This document shows positions 45,679-54,800 of a stretch of DNA of 64,000 bases, piece after piece; position 1 is the first letter of the stretch; each line of letters begins with the position of its first letter. Position numbers and translations under genes: made by a program. The stretch comes from Aureicoccus marinus (GTDB lineage Bacteria; Bacteroidota; Bacteroidia; Flavobacteriales; Flavobacteriaceae). The notes below the pieces were generated by a model. The model was given only the letters and a program-made list of their open reading frames with translations. It did no database searches and had not been told where the DNA came from. The stretch spans positions 2,037,383 to 2,101,382 of the forward strand of contig NZ_MQVX01000001.1 of NCBI RefSeq assembly GCF_002954325.1. Reading direction: 5' to 3'.

Positions 45679-46550
45679 ATGCGCGTACACTTACTCACCC
45701 TTCTTACGGCTTTATCTTTCATTCAGCTTACGGCCAATATGGAAAACCTGATACCAAAGAGATGAATCTTCGATCCCGGGTAAGGATGATTATTGAAACA
45801 GATTTTAAACCGACCGTTGCCAACAATCAAATTGTGAGCGAAAAAAGAGGACGTTCTACCCGTTACCTTTTCAATGAATTAGGCTATAAACTCACCGTTA
45901 CCAACAATTATGAGAATGGCCTACCCTACATGCTGTACACCTACACTTATCAAAGCAATAACAAAAAGCAGTTAAAAGAACTTAAAGCGTATGAGTATAA
46001 TAATAGCGGAAAACAGTTTCTATACGACCGAGTCGTATACCAGAATTACGATAATTCAGGTTTTGCAGGTTTAGTTTGGGGCTTGATAGAAGATAAGTAC
46101 GATCGCGATAACAAGTTTTATTCAAAACGGAAGTATCGTATGAATCGAATGTGGCTGCCCACCGAGGTCGAGACCCTTGAAAGCACCTTAGGATATAAAG
46201 GTGCTAGATCGTATTACAAGTACGACGAGCAAGGTAACAAAACGCAGTATAGTTACTACGGTTCAGGTGGAGGTAGAATTCAGTTTCAAAAATTTCAATA
46301 CAATTCCAGGAACCAGCTAATCAAGTCTCTGGATTACAATAGAAATGGAACCTTGAGCAGCTTTTATACTGTCTCCTACAACACCAAAGGCGATATCATA
46401 ACCAAGAAATTCTTCGATTCTTCGGATGTAGTATACAGAACGGAAAGCTACACGTACAAATACGATACAAAAGGGAATTGGACCCGCCGGATTAAGAGTA
46501 TAGATGGAAAGCCTACAGAAATTCATAGCCGAACTATAGAGTACTACTAA
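45679..46550 (+). CDS. Exported RHS/YD-repeat-like protein, frameshifted near its start
   Basis: The ATG at 45679 opens a signal peptide (MRVHLLTLLTALSF) whose frame would stop after 28 codons, while the adjoining frame reads SAYGQYGKPDTKEM and continues as MNLRSRVRMIIETDF to 46550. One missing T near 45722 restores about 290 aa. The mature protein has tyrosine-rich tandem strands (YTYQSNNKKQLKEL, YKYDEQGNKTQYSYYGSG, FQYNSRNQLIKSLDYNRNGTL, YKYDTKGNWTRRI), the YD-type repeat of cell-surface proteins. No toxin tip is present. Confidence 0.72.
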
Positions 46551-46664
46551 GATTTCCTAAATACTAGAAGTATTCATATTTAAAGCTACTTATTCCTATA
46601 GTTTCCAAGAGATAAGGTTAAGCGGTTTTGGTCAGTTTGGTAAGGCCATTAACTGAAGTATCTA

Positions 46665-48137
46665 TCAGCCCTGCTCCAACAACCCAACAGCAACCCCAGA
46701 AAAAAGCACCCCTGCAAGGAGGAAGCATTGAACACACAATTCGATTCTTGCACTCCTTTCCTCGCGCCAATTCGCCCGTATCTGCCCAAGCACATTCCAT
46801 CCCCAATACACCGTCAGCAATACCCCAAAGCCGTAGAGGTAATTAACTATTCCCGAGTGTCCCGTGAGCATCAAAACCAGGGACAACAGGCAGCAGCTCA
46901 GAGCAAGTAACCCTATTCTCAGGTTAGCGAATCGAATACCCCTTCTCCTCGATTTAAAGAAAACCAGGATCAGATTAGTAATCAGAAGCAGTGCAGTGAA
47001 AAGAGTACACAGGACGATAGCAGATAGCTTGGGAACAGAGCCCGAGAGCAGCAGTCGGTAAGTCAAATTCTGCGCAAATTGATCCCCTAACCTAGAAGAG
47101 TTGGTAAAGACCACAAAGCCCCATTCTTTCTCCTTGTCAAAGGCAAAATAGGAGGAAAATCCATCATTGTTACCGCTATGGGTATACAGTTCGCTTAGCC
47201 CCAGCACCGACAATCGTGTAAACCCAAGGGTATAGTCCTCCTGGAGCAAGCCCGAAACAATTTCGGAATGAGGACGGTAGAGCTCTGCAAAACCTTCTTC
47301 AGACAAACCTTCTTCCTGCATCATGGCGATCATCCATTTCGAAAAGTCAATCGCTTCGGAGTGAATTGTTGTTGGCGCCACAAAGACCGAATCCCGGCTG
47401 GTCCACCATTCACTCTTACTCTTATCAATCCAATTTCCGTCCACATCATAGGGCTGGGCCTTGTACTTTCGGGTATAGTCATTCTTGATAAATACCGTGT
47501 GCTCTAACCCAAAGGGAATCGCCACCCGTTTTTGAAACTCCGCTTCCAAACCCGCCCAATTGGTGTTTAATAAATGCTTTAGCACCTCAGCCAAATACTG
47601 ATAGCCCTCGCCAGAATAATGGTAGGCGGTTCCCGGTTCAAACTGAATGAAGAGTTCCTTTTCGGGATAGTCGTCTCGCCAATTCGGGAATCCCGACCGG
47701 TGCGAAAGGACGATTCGGGCCGTAATTTTCTTGTACCGCTCATCATGCTCAATAGCCGGGTTGGGCAAGTATTCGTAAAGCGGTTTATCCAAATCCAGCA
47801 GGCCCTCCTCCACAAAAGTCATGGCAAAAAAACCGAACACCGATTTTGAAATCGAAGCCCCTTCGAATAGAGTCGTACTATCGGCCAGAATCTGCCTCTC
47901 TTTATTGGCGTATCCTTTAACCCTGTGATAGACCACTTCTCCCTCATTGATAATGGCGATAGAAAGACCAGGCATATTCAGCGCCTGCATCTGCTCATCA
48001 ATAAAGGCATCGACCCTCTCTTTAGAAACAGAAGTACCCAGCAAGGTTTTAATTTGGGTCTCTTCCTTATGGCAACTACTGAAAGCGATGGTAAAAACAA
48101 AAAGCAGAATGAGTCTGAAAACGAACTTTTGATCCAT
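46665..48137 (-). CDS. Serine hydrolase (beta-lactamase/D-Ala-D-Ala peptidase family), lipoprotein
   Basis: 490 aa from ATG 48137, giving MDQKFVFRLILLF and a lipobox FSSC. Family motif S-x-x-K in GASISKSVFGF, the Tyr motif YHYSGEGYQYL, and HSGNNDGFSSYF near the C-terminal part of the domain. After about residue 370 it carries four hydrophobic helices (LSAIVLCTLFTALLLITNLILV; LRIGLLALSCCLLSLVLML; others), an extra membrane domain known in some Bacteroidota relatives. Substrate unknown; likely a peptide or ester. The LytTR regulator gene ends 91 bases upstream in the same direction. Confidence 0.85.
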   Translation of the reverse strand: MDQKFVFRLILLFVFTIAFSSCHKEETQIKTLLGTSVSKERVDAFIDEQMQALNMPGLSIAIINEGEVVYHRVKGYANKERQILADSTTLFEGASISKSVFGFFAMTFVEEGLLDLDKPLYEYLPNPAIEHDERYKKITARIVLSHRSGFPNWRDDYPEKELFIQFEPGTAYHYSGEGYQYLAEVLKHLLNTNWAGLEAEFQKRVAIPFGLEHTVFIKNDYTRKYKAQPYDVDGNWIDKSKSEWWTSRDSVFVAPTTIHSEAIDFSKWMIAMMQEEGLSEEGFAELYRPHSEIVSGLLQEDYTLGFTRLSVLGLSELYTHSGNNDGFSSYFAFDKEKEWGFVVFTNSSRLGDQFAQNLTYRLLLSGSVPKLSAIVLCTLFTALLLITNLILVFFKSRRRGIRFANLRIGLLALSCCLLSLVLMLTGHSGIVNYLYGFGVLLTVYWGWNVLGQIRANWREERSARIELCVQCFLLAGVLFSGVAVGLLEQG

Positions 48138-48227
48138 GAATTTTTTTGGACCAAAGTATCTGTATCCTTCTGATCTCCAGACCAAATTCTAAGCATAGTT
48201 ACGAATGACAGCCTTTTAGGGACGAAA

Positions 48228-48968
48228 TCAATTAGACGGCAAACGCTCCTTGTAGTTCTTGCTCACGGGAACTTCCATTTGGGTAAGGGAAAGGGTGTTT
48301 CCGTTTTTCCAGGAAACCAAATGATCGGCATTGATAAGGTGCGATCGGTGCACCCTGATCAGCTCTGGCAGTTCCGTTTCGATTCGCTTTAGGGATGTTC
48401 GAATGGTCTTCTGCTTCAAAACACCGGCCTCCAAATAGTAGACATCGACATAGTTCTGCGAGCTCGAAATACACACCAGGTCTTCCCGCTTGAGCTTCAA
48501 ATAATCCAGCTTATAGGTGCCGCGAATAACCAGCCATTGATCCGACTCGTGAGGTAATTTTACCAAGTGCATTCGTGCGAAAACAAGGAGCGGTGTCACC
48601 ACAACGATCGAAGGCAAAAAGACCTTCAGAAAAAACTCAGGCACCGAATAGATCCCATTAAAAAAATCGCTCTTGTGGTAGAGATAACTCGGAAACCATG
48701 CCAGGGTATAAAAGAGTACAAAGAATAAGAGCTCGTAAGTTGCACTCCACTGCTTAGAGGTCCTGAAGATTTCTTTTTGAAGTGGAATAAGGACCAGGTA
48801 AGAGACCAAGGCGATTAGACTGTGCCCGGCAGCCAAAGTCAACCATTCCGAAATGGACAAAGGTTCCTGCTGAAAAGGCCTGATGAGCATTATAAAAAGA
48901 AACAGCCAACCCCCGATCAATAAAGAGACAATCAAATTGGGTTTAAAAGAGGTGCTGATCCGTTTCAT
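48228..48968 (-). CDS. LytTR-family transcriptional regulator with membrane domain
   Basis: 246 aa. Four transmembrane helices (LIVSLLIGGWLFLFIMLI; LTLAAGHSLIALVSYLVLI; YELLFFVLFYTLAWFPSY; FLPSIVVVTPLLVFA) precede a C-terminal LytTR DNA-binding domain (about 150-246: EDLVCISSSQNYVDVYYLEAG, LPELIRVHRSHLINADHL, LTQMEVPVSKNYKERL). There is no receiver domain, so the membrane part is the likely sensor. The 91-base gap to the downstream serine hydrolase suggests it may control that gene. Confidence 0.88.
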   Translation of the reverse strand: MKRISTSFKPNLIVSLLIGGWLFLFIMLIRPFQQEPLSISEWLTLAAGHSLIALVSYLVLIPLQKEIFRTSKQWSATYELLFFVLFYTLAWFPSYLYHKSDFFNGIYSVPEFFLKVFLPSIVVVTPLLVFARMHLVKLPHESDQWLVIRGTYKLDYLKLKREDLVCISSSQNYVDVYYLEAGVLKQKTIRTSLKRIETELPELIRVHRSHLINADHLVSWKNGNTLSLTQMEVPVSKNYKERLPSN

Positions 48969-49053
48969 TCAGGTGGGCAAAAGTGTCTTAAATTAGACAC
49001 AGGGTATTCGGTGAGAATTTCTTCTACCGGAATACTAAAATTAACGAAAAGAG

Positions 49054-49398
49054 ATGGCATCGGAAGGCATGAAGAATCGGTATTTAAAATTTGATGCCGG
49101 CCAAGACGGCACTGGTATAAGAGATGAGTTCAGCGGTTATATCGATCTAAAAGAGCTGCCCATCTCAGGAGATCTGATCCGTGAAATAACCCAATGGGTA
49201 GCCGAATACCCTTCCGCTCCGTATGAAAGCTCCAATTTAACCCCATCCGAAATCTCCAAGCATGATGATCTCGGAATATCATTAATGAAACGAACCGCCA
49301 TAGAATTGGGAGATGGATATAAGTTCAAATACTTCTCTGATATTACCTCAATGGAATATTTATTGATGGATAACGGGAGTATAAAGAAGTATAGTTGA
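49054..49398 (+). CDS. Uncharacterised 114-aa soluble protein
   Basis: No signal, no helix and no recognised family. Acidic and aromatic, with the segments YLKFDAGQDGTGIRDEFSGY, ELPISGDLIREITQWVAEY and IELGDGYKFKYFSDITSMEY. The size and composition resemble small immunity or antitoxin proteins, but there is no toxin beside it. A second Met at codon 6 (49069) is an alternative start. Confidence 0.5.
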   Translation: MASEGMKNRYLKFDAGQDGTGIRDEFSGYIDLKELPISGDLIREITQWVAEYPSAPYESSNLTPSEISKHDDLGISLMKRTAIELGDGYKFKYFSDITSMEYLLMDNGSIKKYS

Positions 49399-49415
49399 CA
49401 TACTGCCTCAACCAC

Positions 49416-50138
49416 ATGAAACAAATAGTACTCATCCTCTTAATCGTAATTTCACTTTTTAGCTGCAATAGCAACGAAAAGAGAAGCAAAGATTTCGGTG
49501 CATTCGAAATGATGCTCCCTCCGGGCTATAAGAAGTTTAAACTTCAAGGGATTGATAGTTACGTAGGAGGAATCACAAACGGTAAAGATTCCCTGATTTT
49601 TGATTACGGCTGGTATTCGGGCGATTTAAGTAGTGCGGCTACGAATCAACAACTCTTTGCCATAGACACGATAAATGGTAAGCTTGCCGAAATAACCAGG
49701 CCCAAAATAAAAGGAAAGGGGTTTACCGGATTATATATTGACAAGGCCTATAAGGATAATAAAATCACGTTCATAGGATTCAATATTGAAGATGAGGAAT
49801 CCATTCTGGAAGCTTTTAAATCCATCCGATTTCCTGATAGCGACACTACAATCAATTCAATAAAGTTCGATTTTTCTATAACGGCAGCCCCTTCTTCAGG
49901 ACGAAAACTATTTCATATACATTGTGCTGCTTGCCATTTCAAAGATCGCAATATGACAGGGCCAGCTTTTTCTTCCATAGAAGAGTCTAAATTCTATTCT
50001 TGGATCCTGGATACAACAGCCATCATTCAACCAGATTCCACTCGCTATTCGATAAAATATCACCGCGAAACTTTTGGTAAAACCCTTAATGAGATAGATG
50101 TTCAAAGGTTAATGGAGTATTCTAATTCAGATCGCTAA
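49416..50138 (+). CDS. Lipoprotein with cytochrome c domain
   Basis: 240 aa. Lipobox ISLFSC (Cys17). Residues about 25-150 form an unrecognised beta-rich domain (GAFEMMLPPGYKKFKLQGID). The rest is a class I cytochrome c domain: heme motif Cys-Ala-Ala-Cys-His in FHIHCAACHFKDRNMTGPAF, with a Met ligand candidate in the C-terminal part (RLMEYSN is a helix without an obvious axial Met pair). An outer-membrane or periplasmic electron carrier is likely. I start at ATG 49416; the TTG at 49395 adds a weak extension. Confidence 0.8.
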   Translation: MKQIVLILLIVISLFSCNSNEKRSKDFGAFEMMLPPGYKKFKLQGIDSYVGGITNGKDSLIFDYGWYSGDLSSAATNQQLFAIDTINGKLAEITRPKIKGKGFTGLYIDKAYKDNKITFIGFNIEDEESILEAFKSIRFPDSDTTINSIKFDFSITAAPSSGRKLFHIHCAACHFKDRNMTGPAFSSIEESKFYSWILDTTAIIQPDSTRYSIKYHRETFGKTLNEIDVQRLMEYSNSDR

Positions 50139-50150
50139 AAAACTAATTAA

Positions 50151-50570
50151 TTGGAACTTATCACCCTTGTAACCTTTGACAATACCATTGAGGCCCATAT
50201 GGTGAAAGCCAAACTCGAAAGTGAGGAAATTACATGCTTTCTATTCGATGAAAACATGGTGACCCTTTATCCGCTTTACAACATTACAGTAGGCGGCATA
50301 AAACTTAAGATTAATAAAAAGGACGAGAAAAAAGCCAGGAAAATCCTTTTGGAATTCAGCAACTCTAAGCTACTGGATGATGAAGGAAACCCTATTCAAT
50401 GCCCAAACTGCAAGTCCAACGAAATCTACAGCGGATTTAAATCAATGAAAGGATGTAAAGGCGTTCTATCGGCTATTGTATCTTTCTTTTTCCTTGTCTT
50501 TCCGGTTTATTTCAAGACACTTTACAAGTGTAAATCCTGCGGGAAAGAGTTCAAACTCAACGAGGAATAA
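50151..50570 (+). CDS. DUF2007-type protein with zinc-ribbon C-terminus
   Basis: 139 aa, start TTG 50151 (no ATG fits better). Residues 1-70 match DUF2007 (a putative signal-transducing domain): LITLVTFDNTIEAHMVKAKLESEEI and YNITVGGIKLKINKKDEKKA. The rest has a Cys-x2-Cys pair (CPNCKSN) and a second pair (CKSCGKEF) flanking one hydrophobic segment (VSFFFLVFPVYFKTL), so zinc binding is likely. It begins 12 bases after the cytochrome gene. Confidence 0.75.
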   Translation: MELITLVTFDNTIEAHMVKAKLESEEITCFLFDENMVTLYPLYNITVGGIKLKINKKDEKKARKILLEFSNSKLLDDEGNPIQCPNCKSNEIYSGFKSMKGCKGVLSAIVSFFFLVFPVYFKTLYKCKSCGKEFKLNEE

Positions 50571-50627
50571 AACCAACTTTACGATTCCGAATATCTACAA
50601 TCACTATCTTACTGCTAAATCACTAAG

Positions 50628-51734
50628 ATGAAAAACCTCAGCCTCCTCTGCTGCCTCAGCCTCATCCTGAACTCCTGCATGGTGGAAGTGAAAAAAGAAA
50701 GCACTCCCACACCTCCGGAAAAAAGCACCAAAAAAATTGAGTTGGATCTCAGCGAAGCCAACCGTTTGGCAGACCTGCCGCTGGGATGTATCCAGAATCC
50801 CCTCCCCTACAAATCAGGGCTGGTCGTGGCGAAAGAAAGTGATTTGGCCATGCCGATAGACCACCACCCGGCCTTCTATGGTTGCTTTGACTGGCACTCC
50901 GCAGTCCACGGTCACTGGTCTTTGGTTTACCTGCTCAAAAACTTCCCTGATTTAGAAAGAAAGGACGAGGCCATACAAATGCTCAATCAAAACCTGACGG
51001 CCGAAAACATCGAAAAGGAGGTGGCCTATTTCTCCATCAACCGAGAAAGCAAGTCCTTCGAAAGACTCTATGGCTGGGCCTGGCTTCTCAAGCTCCAGGA
51101 AGAGCTCTACACCTGGGATAACCCCCAGGCCAAGCAGTGGTACAAAAACCTCCAACCCCTGGCGGACTATGTTTCGAACGCCTACCAGGAATACCTGCCC
51201 AAACTGCTCTACCCCATCCGCGTGGGAACCCACACCAATACGGCTTTTGGGATCAGCTTTGCTTTTGACTACGCCCAAACCGTGGGTGACGAGGAGCTGA
51301 TGGCCTCCATCAAAGAGGCGGCATTGCGCTTTTACAGCGAAGACAAGGATTGCCCTATTGAATGGGAACCGAGCGGGCACGACTTTCTTTCGCCTTGCTT
51401 GCAAGAAATTGATATCATGCGGAAAGTCCTTTCTGAAGAAGAGTTTGCCTCTTGGTCCAAGGAGTTCCTACCCGCCCTGTATCAACAGAAGCTCGTGCTG
51501 GTTCCAGGACAAGTCAAGGACCGTTCCGATGGCCACCTGGTTCACTTGGACGGGGTGAATTTTTCCAGAGCCTGGTGCCTCTACCCCCTCAAAGAAAACA
51601 ACGCCGCTTACAACCTGGCCACAGATCACCTGGACTACTCCTTGTCTAAAATCACCGACGGCGATTATGCGGGCCAGCACTGGCTAGGGTCTTTCGCCCT
51701 CTATGCCTTTAAAACCAAGATCGAAGCGCAATAA
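50628..51734 (+). CDS. DUF2891 domain-containing lipoprotein
   Basis: 368 aa. Lipobox LILNSC (Cys17). The mature protein is a full DUF2891 domain, an (alpha/alpha)6-like fold: HHPAFYGCFDWHSAVHGHW, RLYGWAWLLKL, NTAFGISFAFDYA, HDFLSPCLQE and LVHLDGVNFSRAW. The family is known in many bacteria; no enzyme activity has been fixed. Placed just before the GH81 gene in the same direction, with 108 bases between. Confidence 0.85.
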   Translation: MKNLSLLCCLSLILNSCMVEVKKESTPTPPEKSTKKIELDLSEANRLADLPLGCIQNPLPYKSGLVVAKESDLAMPIDHHPAFYGCFDWHSAVHGHWSLVYLLKNFPDLERKDEAIQMLNQNLTAENIEKEVAYFSINRESKSFERLYGWAWLLKLQEELYTWDNPQAKQWYKNLQPLADYVSNAYQEYLPKLLYPIRVGTHTNTAFGISFAFDYAQTVGDEELMASIKEAALRFYSEDKDCPIEWEPSGHDFLSPCLQEIDIMRKVLSEEEFASWSKEFLPALYQQKLVLVPGQVKDRSDGHLVHLDGVNFSRAWCLYPLKENNAAYNLATDHLDYSLSKITDGDYAGQHWLGSFALYAFKTKIEAQ

Positions 51735-51842
51735 GCTTTTATCTTAAAGTCTTTTGACTACATTTAGGACTTATGCCTTAATCAATAGGGATTTGAACGC
51801 TGCGTTCACGATGCGTCTTTGCCCCCGTTTACAAAGAAATTT

Positions 51843-54800
51843 ATGGTTCGATCCTTACTCTCGAGACTGCTTATTGGCTTCTTTCTACTCACTTCTCTTG
51901 CAAGTGCACAAGTGCAATTGGGAAGTGGAAGTTACACCACCAATTTCCCCGGAACGGATGTTGCGGGCCGAAACGGATTTCCTGCCGGCACTCCCCAACT
52001 GAGTGGTGCAGCGACGGGACGACCTGTTCCCACAAACGATTGGTGGTCTAAACTGGTAAAAGAGGACCAAGCTGACAATTTGTTCAACTACCCCATGACG
52101 ATGAAAACCACCTCCACTGGCTTAATCGTCACCTATATCCCCTGGGGAGTCATCGGAGATTCCGCTCCAATCGAGGTGAGTCTGTCTGGCCTGCAAACAA
52201 GCAGAACAACGGTTTCGGATTTTTCAGACTGGACAGTTACCATGAACTGGAAGGATGCCGACAACGAACTTTCGGTCACCTCCGGAATCGGAATGCCCTT
52301 TCTCTATTTCGAAAAAGAAGCCAATGACCAGGTAGAAATCAAAGTAAACAGCGGTACGGTCACCATCAACCAAGAAATGCTCATCATCGAAAATGCGAAT
52401 CAGGGCGCTGATTTTGTTTTTTACGCCCCAACGGGAGCAAGTTGGACCCAAAGCGGAAATACCTATACATCGACCCTGGACAACAAAACCTATTGGTCCA
52501 TGGCCATACTGCCACAGTCCACGGCCAACGTAGCTCAAATGGCCGACAGCTTTAAAGAACACGCCTACGTTTTTCCTGCGAACACCTCTACTTCCTGGAG
52601 TTACAATGAATCGAATTCCGTGATGACCACGGTTTTTAACATCACTCCTGATATCAAAGAGGGAAGCAACTCAAATGTACTACAGGGTTTACTTCCCCAC
52701 CAGTGGGATCACCTCTCCAGCGGGAGCGCAAGCCCTAATTTTGAAACCTATTCCAGTGTAAGAGGCGATCTAAAAATGCTGCAAGGGAATACCTTTAGCG
52801 TCGAAAACACCTTCTCGGGCATCCTGCCTACACTCCCCTTTCTGAGCCCTTACAGCAACTCTTTTGATCCGGCTGAATTGGATGAGAAAATTCGACAAAT
52901 CGAAGACAATCAGCTCGATCTCTGGACCGATTCGTATAACGAAGGTCAATTGATGAACCGACTGGTACAAACGGCGCGTATCGCCCATGAGATGGGAAAC
53001 TCCGCTTCCAGAGATAAGATTGTAAACACGGTTAAAAATCGCCTGGAAGACTGGTTGACCTATACCTCCGGGGAAGTAGCCTTCTTGTTTTATTACAACA
53101 CGGATTGGTCGGCCATGCTGGGCTATCCGGCGGGGCACGGTCAAGACACCAACATCAATGACCACCATTTTCACTGGGGATACTTTATTCACGCCGCTTC
53201 CTTTTTGGAACAGTTTGAACCGGGATGGGCCGATCAGTGGGGGCCTATGATCAACCGCCTAATTCGCGACGCGGCATCTCAGGACCGCAATGACAACGAC
53301 TTTCCGTTCTTGCGAAATTTCAGTCCATTTGCTGGCCACTGCTGGGCCAATGGATTTGCCTCCTTTCCTCAGGGCAATGACCAAGAGTCCACCTCCGAGA
53401 GTATGCAATTCAACTCCTCCCTTATCCACTGGGGAACCTTAACAGGACAAGACGATATTCGGGATCTGGGTATTTATCTCTACACCACGGAACAAACCGC
53501 CATTGAAGAATATTGGTTCGATGTTAGCGAGCGAAATTTTCAGCCCAATCAGACCTATGGCCTGGTCTCTCGCGTCTGGGGAAATTCGTACGACAACGGT
53601 ACCTTTTGGACCTCGGACATCACCGCTTCTTACGGGATCGAGCTTTATCCCATCCACGGAGGATCTTTTTACCTGGCCAAGGATAAAAATTACGTCAACA
53701 AGATCTGGTCCGAAATCGAAAACTACACCGAAATACTCAACCCCAACTCAGACAACCCCAATTTGTGGTACGACACTTTTTGGAAGTATTTGGCCCAAAT
53801 CGATCCGGCCAGGGCAATCGAACTTTACGAACTCTCGCCAGACCGAACCCTGAAATTCGGGGTTTCCGATGCACAGACGTACCATTGGCTTCACGCCCTC
53901 AATGCCATGGGAACTATACTCCCAGAAATCACCGCCAACTACCCCATCGCTTCCGTTTTCGAAAAAGAAGGGGTAAAAACCTATGTGGTCCACAACTACT
54001 CCAACAGCGCCATTGATGTTCAATTCTCAGATGGTTTTGTTTTGCAAGCGCCGGCCAACCAGCTCACCACCAACCGTTCCTTGGATATCGAAGCCCAGCT
54101 TAGCTCCAGCTTCGAACAGGCGTATGCAACGGACGAGTGACCCTGAGCCTCACCGTTCAAGGAACACCAGCTGACCGGGTTGAATTCTATGAAGGCGAAA
54201 ACCTCTTGGGTATCGATACCGAGGCTCCTTATGAATTTTTAACCGAGAATCTGGAAATCGGTAAACGCAACTTCTATGCGCGTGCTTATGTGGGTGAAGC
54301 CTTTGAGATTTCGAATATCGTCAGTGTTCAAGTTGGCGAACAACTCCCTTATAACGGGCAAATTCACAGCATTCCCGGAACCATTGAAGCCGGTCATTAC
54401 GATATTTTTGAAGGAGGTCTGGGGCAGGGCATTGCTTATTTGGATATCTCTAAAGGAAACAACGGGGATTTTCGTCCAGAAGAAGACGTCGATGCCGCAT
54501 TAGTCCAGGGAGAAGGAGCCACCATTGGCTGGATATCCGGAGGTGAGTGGGTTGAATACAGCATCGATGTCACTGAATCCGGCTTGTATGATGTCGCCTT
54601 TCGTTACGCATCGGGCAACAATGCAGGAGGAGGCCCATTTCAGTTAGAACTAGACAGCTCCTCGATCTCCAATACCGTCTCGGTCCCAACGACCGGGGCT
54701 TGGGAGAGTTTTGCCACGCAAACCATCCCTGATATCGCCTTGCCGAAGGGAGAACATATTTTGAGGATCGCCTTTAGCAGTGGCGAATTTAACCTTGGGC

